This document shows positions 22,434 to 32,401 of a stretch of DNA of 64,000 nucleotides, in pieces. The notes under the pieces are model-generated. The model had not been told where the DNA came from, searched no databases, and saw nothing but the letters and a program-made list of their open reading frames with translations. Source of the stretch: Pochonia chlamydosporia 170 (Eukaryota; Ascomycota; Sordariomycetes; Hypocreales; Clavicipitaceae); NCBI RefSeq assembly GCF_001653235.2, contig NC_035793.1:3162001-3226000 (forward strand), read 5' to 3'. The translations under genes were made by a program, and so were the position numbers. Positions within the stretch are counted from its first letter, which is position 1. Each line of letters starts with the position of its first letter.

Positions 22434-23274
22434 CCTCCTAGCCTCGATGTCGACTTGACAGCTCGACCTCGGAACAAGTTCAGATTGCGATCAATTTTCT
22501 TCACCTTCACCTTCTCCTACGCAAGCGCAAGCGCAACACCGCGTCGCAGACTCAGATTCGCATTTGAGCTGCACGCGCACTTTCGATCGACCGGCCGATG
22601 CGGATATCGATTCGCCGGAGGACGTGCAGGTCGGATTGAGAGGGCAGAGCAGTGTCGCCGTTTGCGCGCCGTTGTGACTCAAGGGATCGTTACTTTTTGA
22701 GCGGCAGTTGGATGGGTTTCGAGAGAGCGGTCTGGAGAAGGACGAATACCAGACGTGATCGAGCAGGTGACGCAGATTAATGAGGTGCGACAAGAGTCAC
22801 GATTAAATGTGTGAGTAATTGAGCTTGCGTCTGTGGCGGAAGATCAATTTGGCTGTGCATGCAGATTGGTTTCGACGTTTACCAAAAGCCATCAAGTCAA
22901 GTCTTTGTCCAAAGGTTGACACCAGGCTGCACTGGGCCGGGCAGATGCGGGCTGGTTGGGGTTCGGGTTGGACCTGCGGATTCGGCTCTGCTAGCGGTTG
23001 TGGTGCTGCAGCTGTCAGAGTGCGAGGTCGATCTGGAGTGACTGTCACAGGCGCAGACGGAGGTCGAGGTCGGCGTCTCTTTGTACCTCCAGTCCCATTG
23101 ACTCATTCTTGTAGAAGTTTCTACAAAACCCACCTCCAGCAACCACCCCAGTCCGAGCAGCTCTGCCGAGTCCGCACCTCAAGATACCACACGCTTCGCG
23201 ACTTACGCTCGGCATCACTGCAATCCCCAGCCTTTGCAATTTTTACCCAGCGCCGATTATCATCAACGTCCAGC
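22434..23274. other. Divergent promoter of the acidic-protein gene and AlaRS
   Basis: Both genes start outward from this region. Its right-hand 170 nt form an ATG-less open extension of the alanyl-tRNA synthetase frame (separate entry). No other gene is visible. Confidence 0.5.
23098..23274 (+). other. Possible non-AUG mitochondrial presequence of AlaRS
   Basis: The frame of the AlaRS start codon at 23275 stays open upstream for about 150 codons without an ATG. The proximal part reads RVRTSRYHTLRDLRSA, then QSPAFAIFTQRRLSSTSS directly before the initiator Met. It is rich in Arg and Ser with one acidic residue, the composition of a matrix-targeting peptide. Near-cognate codons in frame are TTG at 23098, ACG at 23191 and CTG at 23218. 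Yeast ALA1 makes its mitochondrial form from upstream ACG codons, so the same device is inferred here. None of the three has an ideal -3 purine context, so which one would be used is unclear. Confidence 0.5.
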
Positions 23275-26200
23275 ATGAGCGAACTCAAATGGCCGTCTGC
23301 GCGGGTGCGCAAGGCCTTTTTTGACTACATGGAGCAGCGGGGTCACACGATAGGTATGCCAACCAAAATTGCCCCTCCTTCATGTAAACTTTGGAAAAGC
23401 GAAAGTCGTTGGATCAAATTCGCCACGATAAGATGCGCAGCAACAAGGACCAAGAGCGATGGTATCCAGATGCTTCAAATGCCATCGAATTTCTTGCTTC
23501 TCTTTATACAATAACACTTGACCACTCTGTACCGCCATGCTAACGCCATTCAGTTCCCTCTGGCTCGGTCGTTCCCTACGATGACCCCACCTTGCTCTTC
23601 ACCAACGCGGGCATGAACCAATTCAAGCCCATCTTCCTCGGAACTATCAACAAATCCGATCCCATGTCTAACCTGAAGCGTGCGGCCGATACTCAAAAAG
23701 TCATCCGTGCGGGTGGCAAGCACAACGATCTCGACGATGTCGGCAAGGACAGCTATCACCATACCTTCTTTGAAATGCTGGGCAACTGGTCCTTCGGCGA
23801 CTACTTCAAGAAGGAGGCCATTGAAATGGCTTGGGAGATTCTCACAAAGGTCTATGGCCTAGATCCTAAACGTCTATATGCGACCTACTTTGAGGGTAGC
23901 GAGGAGCTCGGTCTGCCCCCCGATGAGGAGGCCAAGCAGTTGTGGCTTGACATTGGCATGCCTGCTGATCAGATTATACCCGGAGACATGAAGGATAACT
24001 TTTGGGAAATGGGTGATCAAGGCCCTTGCGGTCCTTCGAGCGAGATTCACTACGACAAGATTGGCGGACGAAATGTGGCACACATTGTCAACAAAGACGA
24101 CCCCATGGTGGTTGAAATTTGGAACCTCGTTTTCATGCAATTCGATCGCCAGAAGGATAGAAGTCTGAAACCTTTACCCGCGAAGCACATTGACACCGGT
24201 ATGGGTTTCGAGCGAATGGTTTCTGCTCTCCAGGACACCGTTTCCAACTACGCCACCGACTGCTTCACTCCTCTTTTCAAGCAGATCGAAGAAGTCACCG
24301 GCGTTAGACCGTACGGGGATAAGTATGGCAAGGACGACGTTGATGGCATCGATACTGCCTACCGAGTCATCGCAGATCACATTCGAACCCTTTCCTTTGC
24401 CATCACGGACGGTGCCGTCCCCAACAGCGACGGCCGTGGCTACGTAATTAGACGAATTCTGAGAAGAGGCGTGCGATATGCGCGCAAGTACCTCAACGCG
24501 GAAATCGGTAGCTTCTTCTCCAAGGTTCTGCCTGCCCTTGTTGCTCATATGGGCGAGCAATTCCCCGAGCTTGTGAAGAAACAGCAAGACATCAAGGAGA
24601 TTCTCGATGAGGAGGAAGAGGCCTTCGCCCGCACTCTAGACCGTGGCGAGGCACAATTTGAAAAGTATGCGGCCAAGGCGGCCAAAGACGGTGTCAAGAA
24701 GCTTGATGGTGATGTTGTCTGGCGTTTGTACGATACCTTTGGCTTCCCTGTCGATTTGACCCAGATCATGGCCGAGGAGCGCGGACTTGAGATTGACGAG
24801 AACGAAGTCAATGTTGCTAAAGAGAAGGCTCGCGAGGCTAGCAAAGCTGTCAAGGCGTCTGTCGACACCTTTGCCAAGCTTGACGTCCACCAAATTGCCC
24901 AGCTTGACCAACAAAAGGTTGCTCGAACCAACGATGATGCCAAGTTTGTCAAGGGTGACAGCAAAGGCAAGGTTCAGCTTATCTTTGACGGCAAGACTTT
25001 CCACAACTCTACCAAGGAGTTGCCAGAGAAGACTGCCATTGGTGTCTTGCTGGACAAGACCAACTTTTATGCCGAGTCGGGTGGTCAGGTTGCCGACACT
25101 GGCCGCATTGTGATTGATGATGTTGTTGAGTTCAAGGTCATGGATGTCCAAAACTACGGTGGCTTCATCCTCCACAGCGGTTACATCGAGTACGGCGCGC
25201 TCTCGTCAGGAGATGAGGTGATCTGCGAGTACGATGAGCTGCGTCGTTCGCCCATCCGCAACAACCACACGGGTACGCACGTATTGAACCACTCCCTGCG
25301 ACAAGTTCTCGGCGACGATGTCAACCAAAAGGGCTCGTTGGTGGACAACGAGAAGCTGCGTTTCGATTTCTCACACAAGACCCAAGTCAAAATTGAAGAG
25401 CTCCGCAAGATTGAGAATCTCAGCAACGAATACATTCGTCGCGGTTCAAAGATCTTCTCCAAAGATGTGGACCTAGACCATGCGCGCCAGATCGAAGGTG
25501 TTCGTGCTGTCTTTGGTGAAACATACCCCAATCCTGTGCGTGTCGTCTCTATCGGTATGGACATCGACACCATGCTCAAGGACCCTAAGAAGCAGGAGTG
25601 GCGTGAATACAGCGTTGAATTCTGCGGAGGTACCCATGTCGAGCAGACCGGTCTCATCAAGGACCTGATCCTTGTGGAAGAAAGCGGTATCGCCAAGGGT
25701 ATCCGACGTATCATTGCGTATACCGGCGAGGCTGCGCACCAAGTGCAGCGCGAGGCGACCGAGTTCTCCAAGAAGCTGGACTCGCTCGAGGGCATGCCGT
25801 TTGGCCCCGCCAAGGACGCCAAAATCAAGGTCATCTCTCAGGAGCTCAGCCAGCTGGTCATTTCTACTCTGACCAAAGATGAGTTCAACACTCGCTTCCA
25901 GAAGATTGCTACTTCAGTCGTTGCCGAGCAGAAGAAGCGCCAGAAGGCTGAGGCCGGTGCGGCTGTGAACTGCGTTGTCCAGCACTTTGAAGAGAAGAAG
26001 GAGGTCGATTACTTCGTCGGTCGTCTGCCCATCAGTGCGAACGCCAAGGCTCTGACAGAGGTGTTCAAGCACTTCCAGGCCAAGGATAAAACCAAGTCGG
26101 TCTACGTGTTTGGTGGTAGCCAGGAGGAGGGTGCCGTCGTACACGGCGTCTACGTTGGATCCGTAAGTTTACACACTTGACCACCTGGTGAAGCTTTTAC

Positions 26201-26390
26201 TAATTATCACAAAATTTAGAACCTCGCGTCCAAGGGCGTCACCGCCGAGCAATGGGCTTCGGTTGTTTCAAACGTAGTAGGCGGCCGATCTGGTGGCAAG
26301 GAGCCCACGCGCCAGGGCCAGGGTACCAAGCCTGAGAGCATTGACGATGCTGTTGAAGCGGCGAGGAAATGGCTCGAGGAGAAACTTTAA
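23275..26390 (+). CDS. ALA1: Alanyl-tRNA synthetase
   Basis: Three exons, 23275-23353, 23554-26162 and 26220-26390, encode 952 aa, the usual eukaryotic length. It charges tRNA-Ala and clears mis-acylated Ser and Gly. The catalytic domain opens with [19 protein letters not shown] and [19 protein letters not shown] and includes [35 protein letters not shown] and [20 protein letters not shown]. The editing domain has the zinc motifs HTGTHVLNH (near residue 596) and CGGTH (near residue 716). The C-Ala domain follows and ends [15 protein letters not shown]. Only one AlaRS gene is normally present in fungi, serving cytosol and mitochondria, which makes the open upstream extension relevant. Confidence 0.97.
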
Positions 26391-26615
26391 GCATTGTTCA
26401 GGTGTTGGTTGTTTATGGGACCATGGGTATGGGTATTAGGGATAGTCGAATGTGTAGATGATTTAGTACAACCATAGTGAATGGAATGTCAATACTCCAA
26501 GTCGATGTATTGAGTATTAATTTGGATGGCGCTTGCACCGATGGAAGAGATTCTATTGCAATTGTAATACAGGGTATAACCCGCCGCTCTATAATACAGC
26601 TCTATGTACAACTCC

Positions 26616-28277
26616 TTACACCGTAACAAGAACACTAGCATTCTTGTAATACGTCAACAGCGGATTCTCGCCACTCCTCGTCTCCGTGTCCTCTACGTAT
26701 GCCCAACGACGCATAAAGTCCCCGTGTGTCATGACACGGGTGAGTTTGCCCGTGATGGCGCGGTACATGGCCTCTGTGATGCGGAAGTCTGTCGGGAATA
26801 AGATGTCAAAATACCCTTGGTGGACCTACGCCTGTTAGTAAACCTGTGCAAATGACAGTGGTCCATGTATAGGCTGTGAGTGAAAAACATACCAGGGGTG
26901 TCGTAACGGGCACCATGCGTCGGTGATATCTCGTCTGCACAACAGGCGCGTTCAACCCCTTCACCGCCTGGGGCAGCCAGTCAAAGTCCGAAGTCAGCAG
27001 CTTATGCGCAGGAAAGTACTTTTCCAGCACGTCGAAAAACTGCATCAGCCGCGTGGGGATGTACTCCGCCTCGGAGAGGTTCGCCGCAAAGGGCATCTTG
27101 GTGGACAGCCACCGCAGCGCGGGATTCGTAGGATACGGACGCGGATAGTTGCCGCTGGTGGCTGCGTGCCGCACGCGGAAGAAGCGCGCGGCCACGGGAT
27201 CCAGGTCGTGCACGTAGAATTCGTAAAAGTCGCCGTCGCCGTCGATGAGCACGTGGCCCTGGAGAGGCTCCTCCGTAGCGACGTCGTAGCGGATGCAGTC
27301 GTGGGAGAAGTTGTCAAAGACTTCCATGGCGAGGAAGAAGCACGGCGAGGGGACGTACTGGTCCCATTCGAAGATGGAGCGGTTTATGATTTCGACCTTG
27401 TCCTTGTGGCCGCGGGATTCGGCGGTCGAGAGGAGGTGCTTGTTCTGCAGGGAGGCGAGGTTGCTGGAGATTTCGATGATGTTGAAGCGCGTGCGGGCGT
27501 AGACCTGGGGGTCTACTTCGCGGATGTAGTCGAGGATGTTGAGCATGAGGGTGCCTCTGCCGGCGCCCATTTCGTAGATGAGGAGGTCGTCGTAGGGGTA
27601 GGTCGTGAGGCGGTAGTTGGTGACGAGGTACCGCGCAATGGCTTCGCCGTAGTAGGGGCGGAAGAGCTCTGTGGGCGTGTGCCATAGCTGGCGGGTTGGG
27701 TTCTCGCCTTCGGTGTCGTCGAGGTTGTCTTCGAAGGTGGTGTAGCGGCGGCCGAGTTCGGATTGGAAGGCCAGATCGTCGCGGAGGGTGGTGAAGTCAA
27801 AGGGCTCGCCGGGGGAGAAGATGACGGCTTGTTTGGAGAAGTAGCCGTATGATGGGTTGTATAAGCTGTCTGATGGTGCTATTAGCATGATTGCCTTCCA
27901 GTGGACACATGAGGTTGCATGGGGAAATTGGACTGCATACCGTCGATAAAGTCACGGAGGAGCATCTTCACTTTTCGTGGCCGTTCCTTGCGCCTCTTGA
28001 GCTCCGACATGGAAATGTACGGATACTCGGCGAATTCCTCTCTTCGGTCTTCAGGGAGGAGGTTTGTTCTTTGCTGCCACCGGCTTTCATTTGACTTCAT
28101 GCCGCGGTCTCGGGAGGCTCGTGTGGCATACGGACTTGACTGCTGGTATCTGTACCTGTACCCGCCGGTGGCTACGGCAGGGAGTCCATTGCGCAATTGA
28201 TGCAGCCGTGCTTGACATCCTGCTGGACGATTGCGGAACAGCTGCCGGAAGAGCTGGGCCACAATGGGGGAGTCCAT
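26616..28277 (-). CDS. NDUFAF7: NDUFAF7/MidA-type mitochondrial arginine methyltransferase
   Basis: Three exons on the minus strand, 27941-28277, 26893-27878 and 26616-26825, encode 510 aa. The N-terminus (MDSPIVAQLFRQLFRNRPAG) is basic and suits mitochondrial import. The core begins at APSDSLYNPSYGYFSKQAVIFSPG, a family signature, followed by the S-adenosylmethionine-binding YEMGAGRGTLMLNILDY near residue 205, NIIEISSNLA and FLAMEVFDNFSHD. The last exon gives HQGYFDILFPTDF and ends in LLTYYKNASVLVTV. In animals NDUFAF7 dimethylates an arginine of the complex I subunit NDUFS2 during assembly; the same role is inferred. The final acceptor (TAG before 26825) is set by the conserved LVHQGYFDI reading; a nearer CAG would introduce a stop. 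Confidence 0.88.
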
Positions 28278-28624
28278 GGTACTTTCGGGGGGTGGACGGT
28301 GTGTAGCTTGAGCTCTCGTGATGGTGGCTTCGACCCGGAAATATAAATATTGTTGGTGTTTGGCAGTCTTGAAAGCTCCCGAATTGGGTGGGTCTTGAGT
28401 AAGTTTCACGTCACCTGATTGGTCCACTGCTGTTTTGTTCTGTAACAGGCACGGCCCAAATTCTTAGTCTCCCTCTTCTCCCAAACCTCATGACATCAGC
28501 TTCAATGGATATTTCAACAGCATATAAAATATTCTAAAGAATTCTTGGAAAAGTCTCACTTTTGGAGTGAAAACCTGAAGATTTACTGCCATAACTGAAA
28601 TGCCCTCAAACCCACCGGCGAACC
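28278..28624. promoter_or_regulatory. Divergent promoter of NDUFAF7 and MCY1-like genes
   Basis: A 347-bp spacer separates two divergent starts, both of mitochondrial proteins, so a shared bidirectional promoter is plausible. No TATA box or specific factor site could be assigned with confidence. Confidence 0.5.
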
Positions 28625-29944
28625 ATGTCATTAAGTGATCATCCCAAGGTCTATGGCTCAGCAGCCGTCGCCTTGGCATTTACAGCCGGCATCGCCATCA
28701 CACTCGGCTTCAAAGACTTATACCCGGACCTAGAATACCGTTATCAACACAAGCGTCGCCCTTCACAAGCCCGTCTCGGTGACGGCAGACGAAGCAGTTT
28801 GTTCTGGGGACAGCCACTAAAGCTAGAAGACCACGAGTCTCAACCACAATCGCCAACGCCCCAAGAGCCAGGCATTGGCATCGAAGCATGTATCGGCAAC
28901 ACGCCACTCATTGAAATCGAGTCTCTGTCCAGAGCAACAGGCAGAATCATACTCGCCAAAGCAGAGTTCCTAAACGGAGCCGGAAATAGCCCCAAGGACC
29001 GCGTAGCGTTGAACATGATTCGAGAGGCCGAGAAGGCAGGCCTGCTCGTGCCTCATCGCGGAGACACCATTTACGAAGGCACAGTCGGCAGCACGGGCAT
29101 CTCACTCGCCACACTCGCCCGCGCAAAGGGGTACAAGGCGCACATTTGTATGCCCGACGACCAAGCGTTTGAGAAGTCAGACCTGCTTCACCATCTCGGC
29201 GCGACGGTTGAGCGCGTCGCCGTCGCCCCAATCACCAGCCCAGACCACTTTGTAAATCTGGCTCGTCGGAGGGCAGAAGCTCACACTGCTAACTCCACAG
29301 ACGGAAGTAGGGGGTTCTTTGCGAATCAGTTTGAGAGCGAGGCGAATTGGCATGCGCATCTCAAAGCTACGGGACCGGAAGTCTGGAAACAGACGGATGG
29401 TGATCTCGACGCTTTTGTAGCTGGCGCGGGAACTGGAGGCACGATATCTGGTGTGGCGCGGTATTTGAAACTCGAAGCCAAGGCGAGCACCGTCAAGATT
29501 GTTCTTGCGGATCCTCAAGGCAGTGGGCTGTTTAATAAGGTTAAGCACGGTGTGATGTACTCCAACACCGAGAGGGAGGGCACCCGTCGCAGACAGCAGG
29601 TTGATTCGATGGTGGAAGGGATTGGGATCAACCGCGTGACGGAAAACTTTGAAGCCGGGCGGGATTTGATTGACGATGCGGTAAAAGTGACGGATGAGCA
29701 GGCGTGTCGCATGGCGAGGTGGTTGGTTGAGAATGACGGCATCTTTGTGGGTAGCAGTAGCAGTGTCAACTGTGTTGCGGCGGTGGTTACGGCCATGGAA
29801 CTACCGGAAGGAAGTAGAGTTGTTACGATGCTATGTGACTCAGGGACGAGACACTTGAGTAAGTTTTGGAAAAGAATCAAGGAGATGGGCCTGGAGGATG
29901 AGGAGGCGACTGATTTGTTTGATGAGCTTGGTTTATCCAAGTAG
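28625..29944 (+). CDS. MCY1: Cysteine synthase-like PLP enzyme, mitochondrial outer-membrane type
   Basis: Intronless gene of 439 aa. A short N-terminal hydrophobic helix (about residues 10-28, SAAVALAFTAGIAITLGF) precedes the enzyme, as in yeast Mcy1 and the 'cysteine synthase 2' group of filamentous fungi. The fold-type II PLP core begins at IEACIGNTPLIEIESLS. The Schiff-base lysine is in NSPKDRV, Lys124. The substrate loop is GTVGSTGIS and the phosphate-binding loop GAGTGGTISG; a serine-rich GSSSSVN near the C-terminus is the conserved pyrimidine-ring contact. It would join a beta-substituted alanine with sulfide, but the true substrate of this anchored branch is uncertain. There is no sign of truncation. 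Confidence 0.88.
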   Translation: MSLSDHPKVYGSAAVALAFTAGIAITLGFKDLYPDLEYRYQHKRRPSQARLGDGRRSSLFWGQPLKLEDHESQPQSPTPQEPGIGIEACIGNTPLIEIESLSRATGRIILAKAEFLNGAGNSPKDRVALNMIREAEKAGLLVPHRGDTIYEGTVGSTGISLATLARAKGYKAHICMPDDQAFEKSDLLHHLGATVERVAVAPITSPDHFVNLARRRAEAHTANSTDGSRGFFANQFESEANWHAHLKATGPEVWKQTDGDLDAFVAGAGTGGTISGVARYLKLEAKASTVKIVLADPQGSGLFNKVKHGVMYSNTEREGTRRRQQVDSMVEGIGINRVTENFEAGRDLIDDAVKVTDEQACRMARWLVENDGIFVGSSSSVNCVAAVVTAMELPEGSRVVTMLCDSGTRHLSKFWKRIKEMGLEDEEATDLFDELGLSK

Positions 29945-30420
29945 GGGGATATGATGCCACGTTTTATGATTCTCCCATGTACACTAGACAAATACGTCGA
30001 GGCAAACTCTCAATCAAGATAACCAAGGAATAGCTGTATGGCATAATTGTATAATCTACGCACTATTTGCGTCCCATTCGCAAGAGCAACTCTCCATGCC
30101 TAGGGATCCCTAAACGGTTACTCGCGTCTCATATTCCCCGAAAATCCACAGCAAACTGTCCCCTCCTCCCAGTCATGTACAAAGCAAAAAGTATAGCGCA
30201 GGAAATAATGTCTGAACTGGTGTATAGCCTCCATAACTCCCATTCCGATTGTATCGTCATCTGTAGACGGCCCTCACTCCAAAATGCAAAACAAAGACCT
30301 AAAATTTGTAGCGCGAATCGAAACGCCGGCTTTCTCTCCCAACCCCATGTTTTCACCTGCCGCTCCGGTACCTCTCGTGATTAAATGTTTTACAGCCAGG
30401 TGGGAATCCACAGCTTGCAT
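29945..30420. other. Spacer between convergent MCY1-like and TFIIS genes
   Basis: Holds the two 3' UTRs. The 105-codon plus-strand and 75-codon minus-strand frames here have no domain. Confidence 0.5.
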
Positions 30421-31586
30421 CTAAGAAAACTGAATCGCAAGTGTTAGCACAAAGATCTCATATCTTGAACGGCAGTCAAGCCAGGAAACTTACCTTCCAT
30501 CTGTGGCCGCAATTCATGCACTCGCAAAACGTCGTCATCGGTTCATCTGCACTTCGCGTCTGAGCCTGCGTATAGCTGACCTTCTTCATCTTGCAGCGAG
30601 AGCACTCGAGACTGTCGCTGATACTCTTCTCCGCCATGGGGACCTGCGCCTTCTTCATGTTCTCCTTCTGCAGCTCGAGTTCCGTCTTGCGCTGGTCTTC
30701 ACTCTTGAGTTCCTCATCCGTCATAGTGGCAAACTTCTCTGGCGTGATGCCTCCCGACATGACGCGCTTGCCAAGATCCTTGTTCGACTTGGTCTTGAGA
30801 TTCGAGAAGAGGGAGCGGATCTTCTTCTTGTAGCCCTCGCCCTCTTCCTGCTTGAAAAAGACGTAAACGGCGTGCTCGACGGCAACAGCCTTGACCAGCA
30901 CATCGGTAGCTGGCTCGGTTGATCTGAATGCAAGACCGTTGTAGATGAGCCCGATGCAGTTGTCTCGAACGCTTGATCCGGTTCGCTTGATCTCGACCTT
31001 GTCTGCTTTGAAGTTTCGTTTCTCGGGGTCGCCTATGAAGACCTCTTTCGAGCCGCCAATTGAGCTAGCTGGCGGTACTGGCGACGAGGCTGGAACGGAT
31101 GCCGGTGAACCCATTTTGGATTTCTGCGCCCTTGAGGCCTTTTCTTGTTCGACGAGTTTCTTCCATTTGATGACGAGTTCGGCGGCGGATCTTGCGATTT
31201 CCTTGTTGGGGTTTGCTCGGAGCTTTGCGACGAAAACGCCAGCTTTTGTGGCCTGGTGGGAACAAGTTAGCCATGTATTGGAGAAGGGTGTAGTGCATAA
31301 TCGTGGGAAGGCGAGCAAGGTTGGGGCAGAAAATCGTAGTATCGTCCACATAGATCCATCCGCAATAGAGTGGTGTAAGTGACGTAGGGCGTCCATCATA
31401 GCACGCCCACTAGTCCTATCAATTATCAAACAAAATTGGCATGCGGCTTACCCTCAGCATCTCCTCGGTCGGCTTGGCATCCTTCTTAAGGGTTTCGAGC
31501 AACTTGATGGCATTCTCGGGCGGTTCATTCGCAGCAACTGACTTGGTCAGAGCCTTTACCCGCGACTCCAGCTCTCGTTGATCCAT
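30421..31586 (-). CDS. DST1: Transcription elongation factor TFIIS
   Basis: Three exons, 31452-31586, 30494-31252 and 30421-30429, encode 300 aa. It stimulates RNA cleavage by arrested RNA polymerase II. The N-terminal LW/TFIIS-N domain spans the first splice (EEMLR joined to ATKAGVFVAKLRANPNKEIA, then SAAELVIKWKKLVE). The central domain includes RSLFSNLKTKSNKDLGKRVM and ITPEKFATMT. The zinc ribbon has CSRCKMKK and CMNCGHRW, with the catalytic acidic pair in RSADEPMTTF. The last exon is only nine bases, coding Phe-Ser-stop, so the protein ends RWKFS where most homologues end RWKFC. Reading through the last donor would instead give a slightly longer tail. Start at 31586 gives MDQRELESRV; the upstream open frame is not used. 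Confidence 0.93.
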
Positions 31587-32401
31587 GGCGACGGCGAAAA
31601 ATCGTCGATGCAAAGGCGCGTTGTCGATGGAGCTATCGCGTGGGTTGAAAGGGTGGTGGTTAGGTTTCTAGGGCCCGAGAGTGGCTTTGCTCGCGAACGG
31701 AGTTTGGCGGACGTGGCCGTGGGGTACGGAATCGTCTTTCGGCGTTTGATCGCGCGACAAGATTCAGGGACTGGATTTGGTGTCTTGGTGCCACTACGGG
31801 GGAAGTGTGTGCTTGCCGGGGTTTAGCCGGGTGACTGGCTACCCTGTAGGTAGTTCGGTTTTGTAAGAGACAAGATTTGGTGTATGCTGCAGGCTAACAG
31901 GGCCAAGTCAGGCTGGGCAATTGGGGTTATTGAAATTGAAGACTGGCTAGCTAGAGGAAATAGGTATTTAGAGGGGTACTATATACTAGGGCGCTCACTA
32001 GGGCTCCCCTGAGCGTTGACAATGTCCACGAGGATATCATGCCATGCAGAACTCAAGCTAGAGTTGTCGCTGTAGGATGTGTTTGTGTTGAATCACACTT
32101 CAACATGCCCTCCATCTTGTTAATACCACGGGATAGCTTGACTTATGAGCTATGTTATAGGAACTGAGATTACAACAGCACTCAACAGTGCTTGGAGCAT
32201 GTCGAATATTGCACCGTGTTGGCGTCTATGAATTGTAGCTAGAGTTACTACGAACAGACTAGAGCATAGAGCTGTAAATTAATATGTTCAAGTAGGGTAT
32301 AACGTATCCCGTTGGGAGGCAGTACATGCATGGATGAGCGTAACCTTATAACCAAACCAAGTTCATTGAACTCACATCCACATAGCAGTATATCCCAAAG
32401 C
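31587..32401. other. Spacer upstream of TFIIS, downstream of RAD2
   Basis: No gene. From about 31900 onward the sequence is rich in TA-containing words (TATATACTAG, TAGCTAGAGG and similar) and may be a decayed repeat, but no element type is identifiable. Confidence 0.45.

Noticed and set aside
22819..23097. Distal part of the open frame upstream of AlaRS
   Set aside because: Gly/Ala-rich and unlike a targeting peptide, and it lies far into the divergent promoter; only the proximal 177 nt are considered.
26923..27687. 254-codon + strand open frame
   Set aside because: Antisense to the high-GC exon of the NDUFAF7-type gene.
31900..32300. Possible degenerate transposon
   Set aside because: TA-rich words suggest decay, but no terminal repeats, coding remnants or duplications could be identified.
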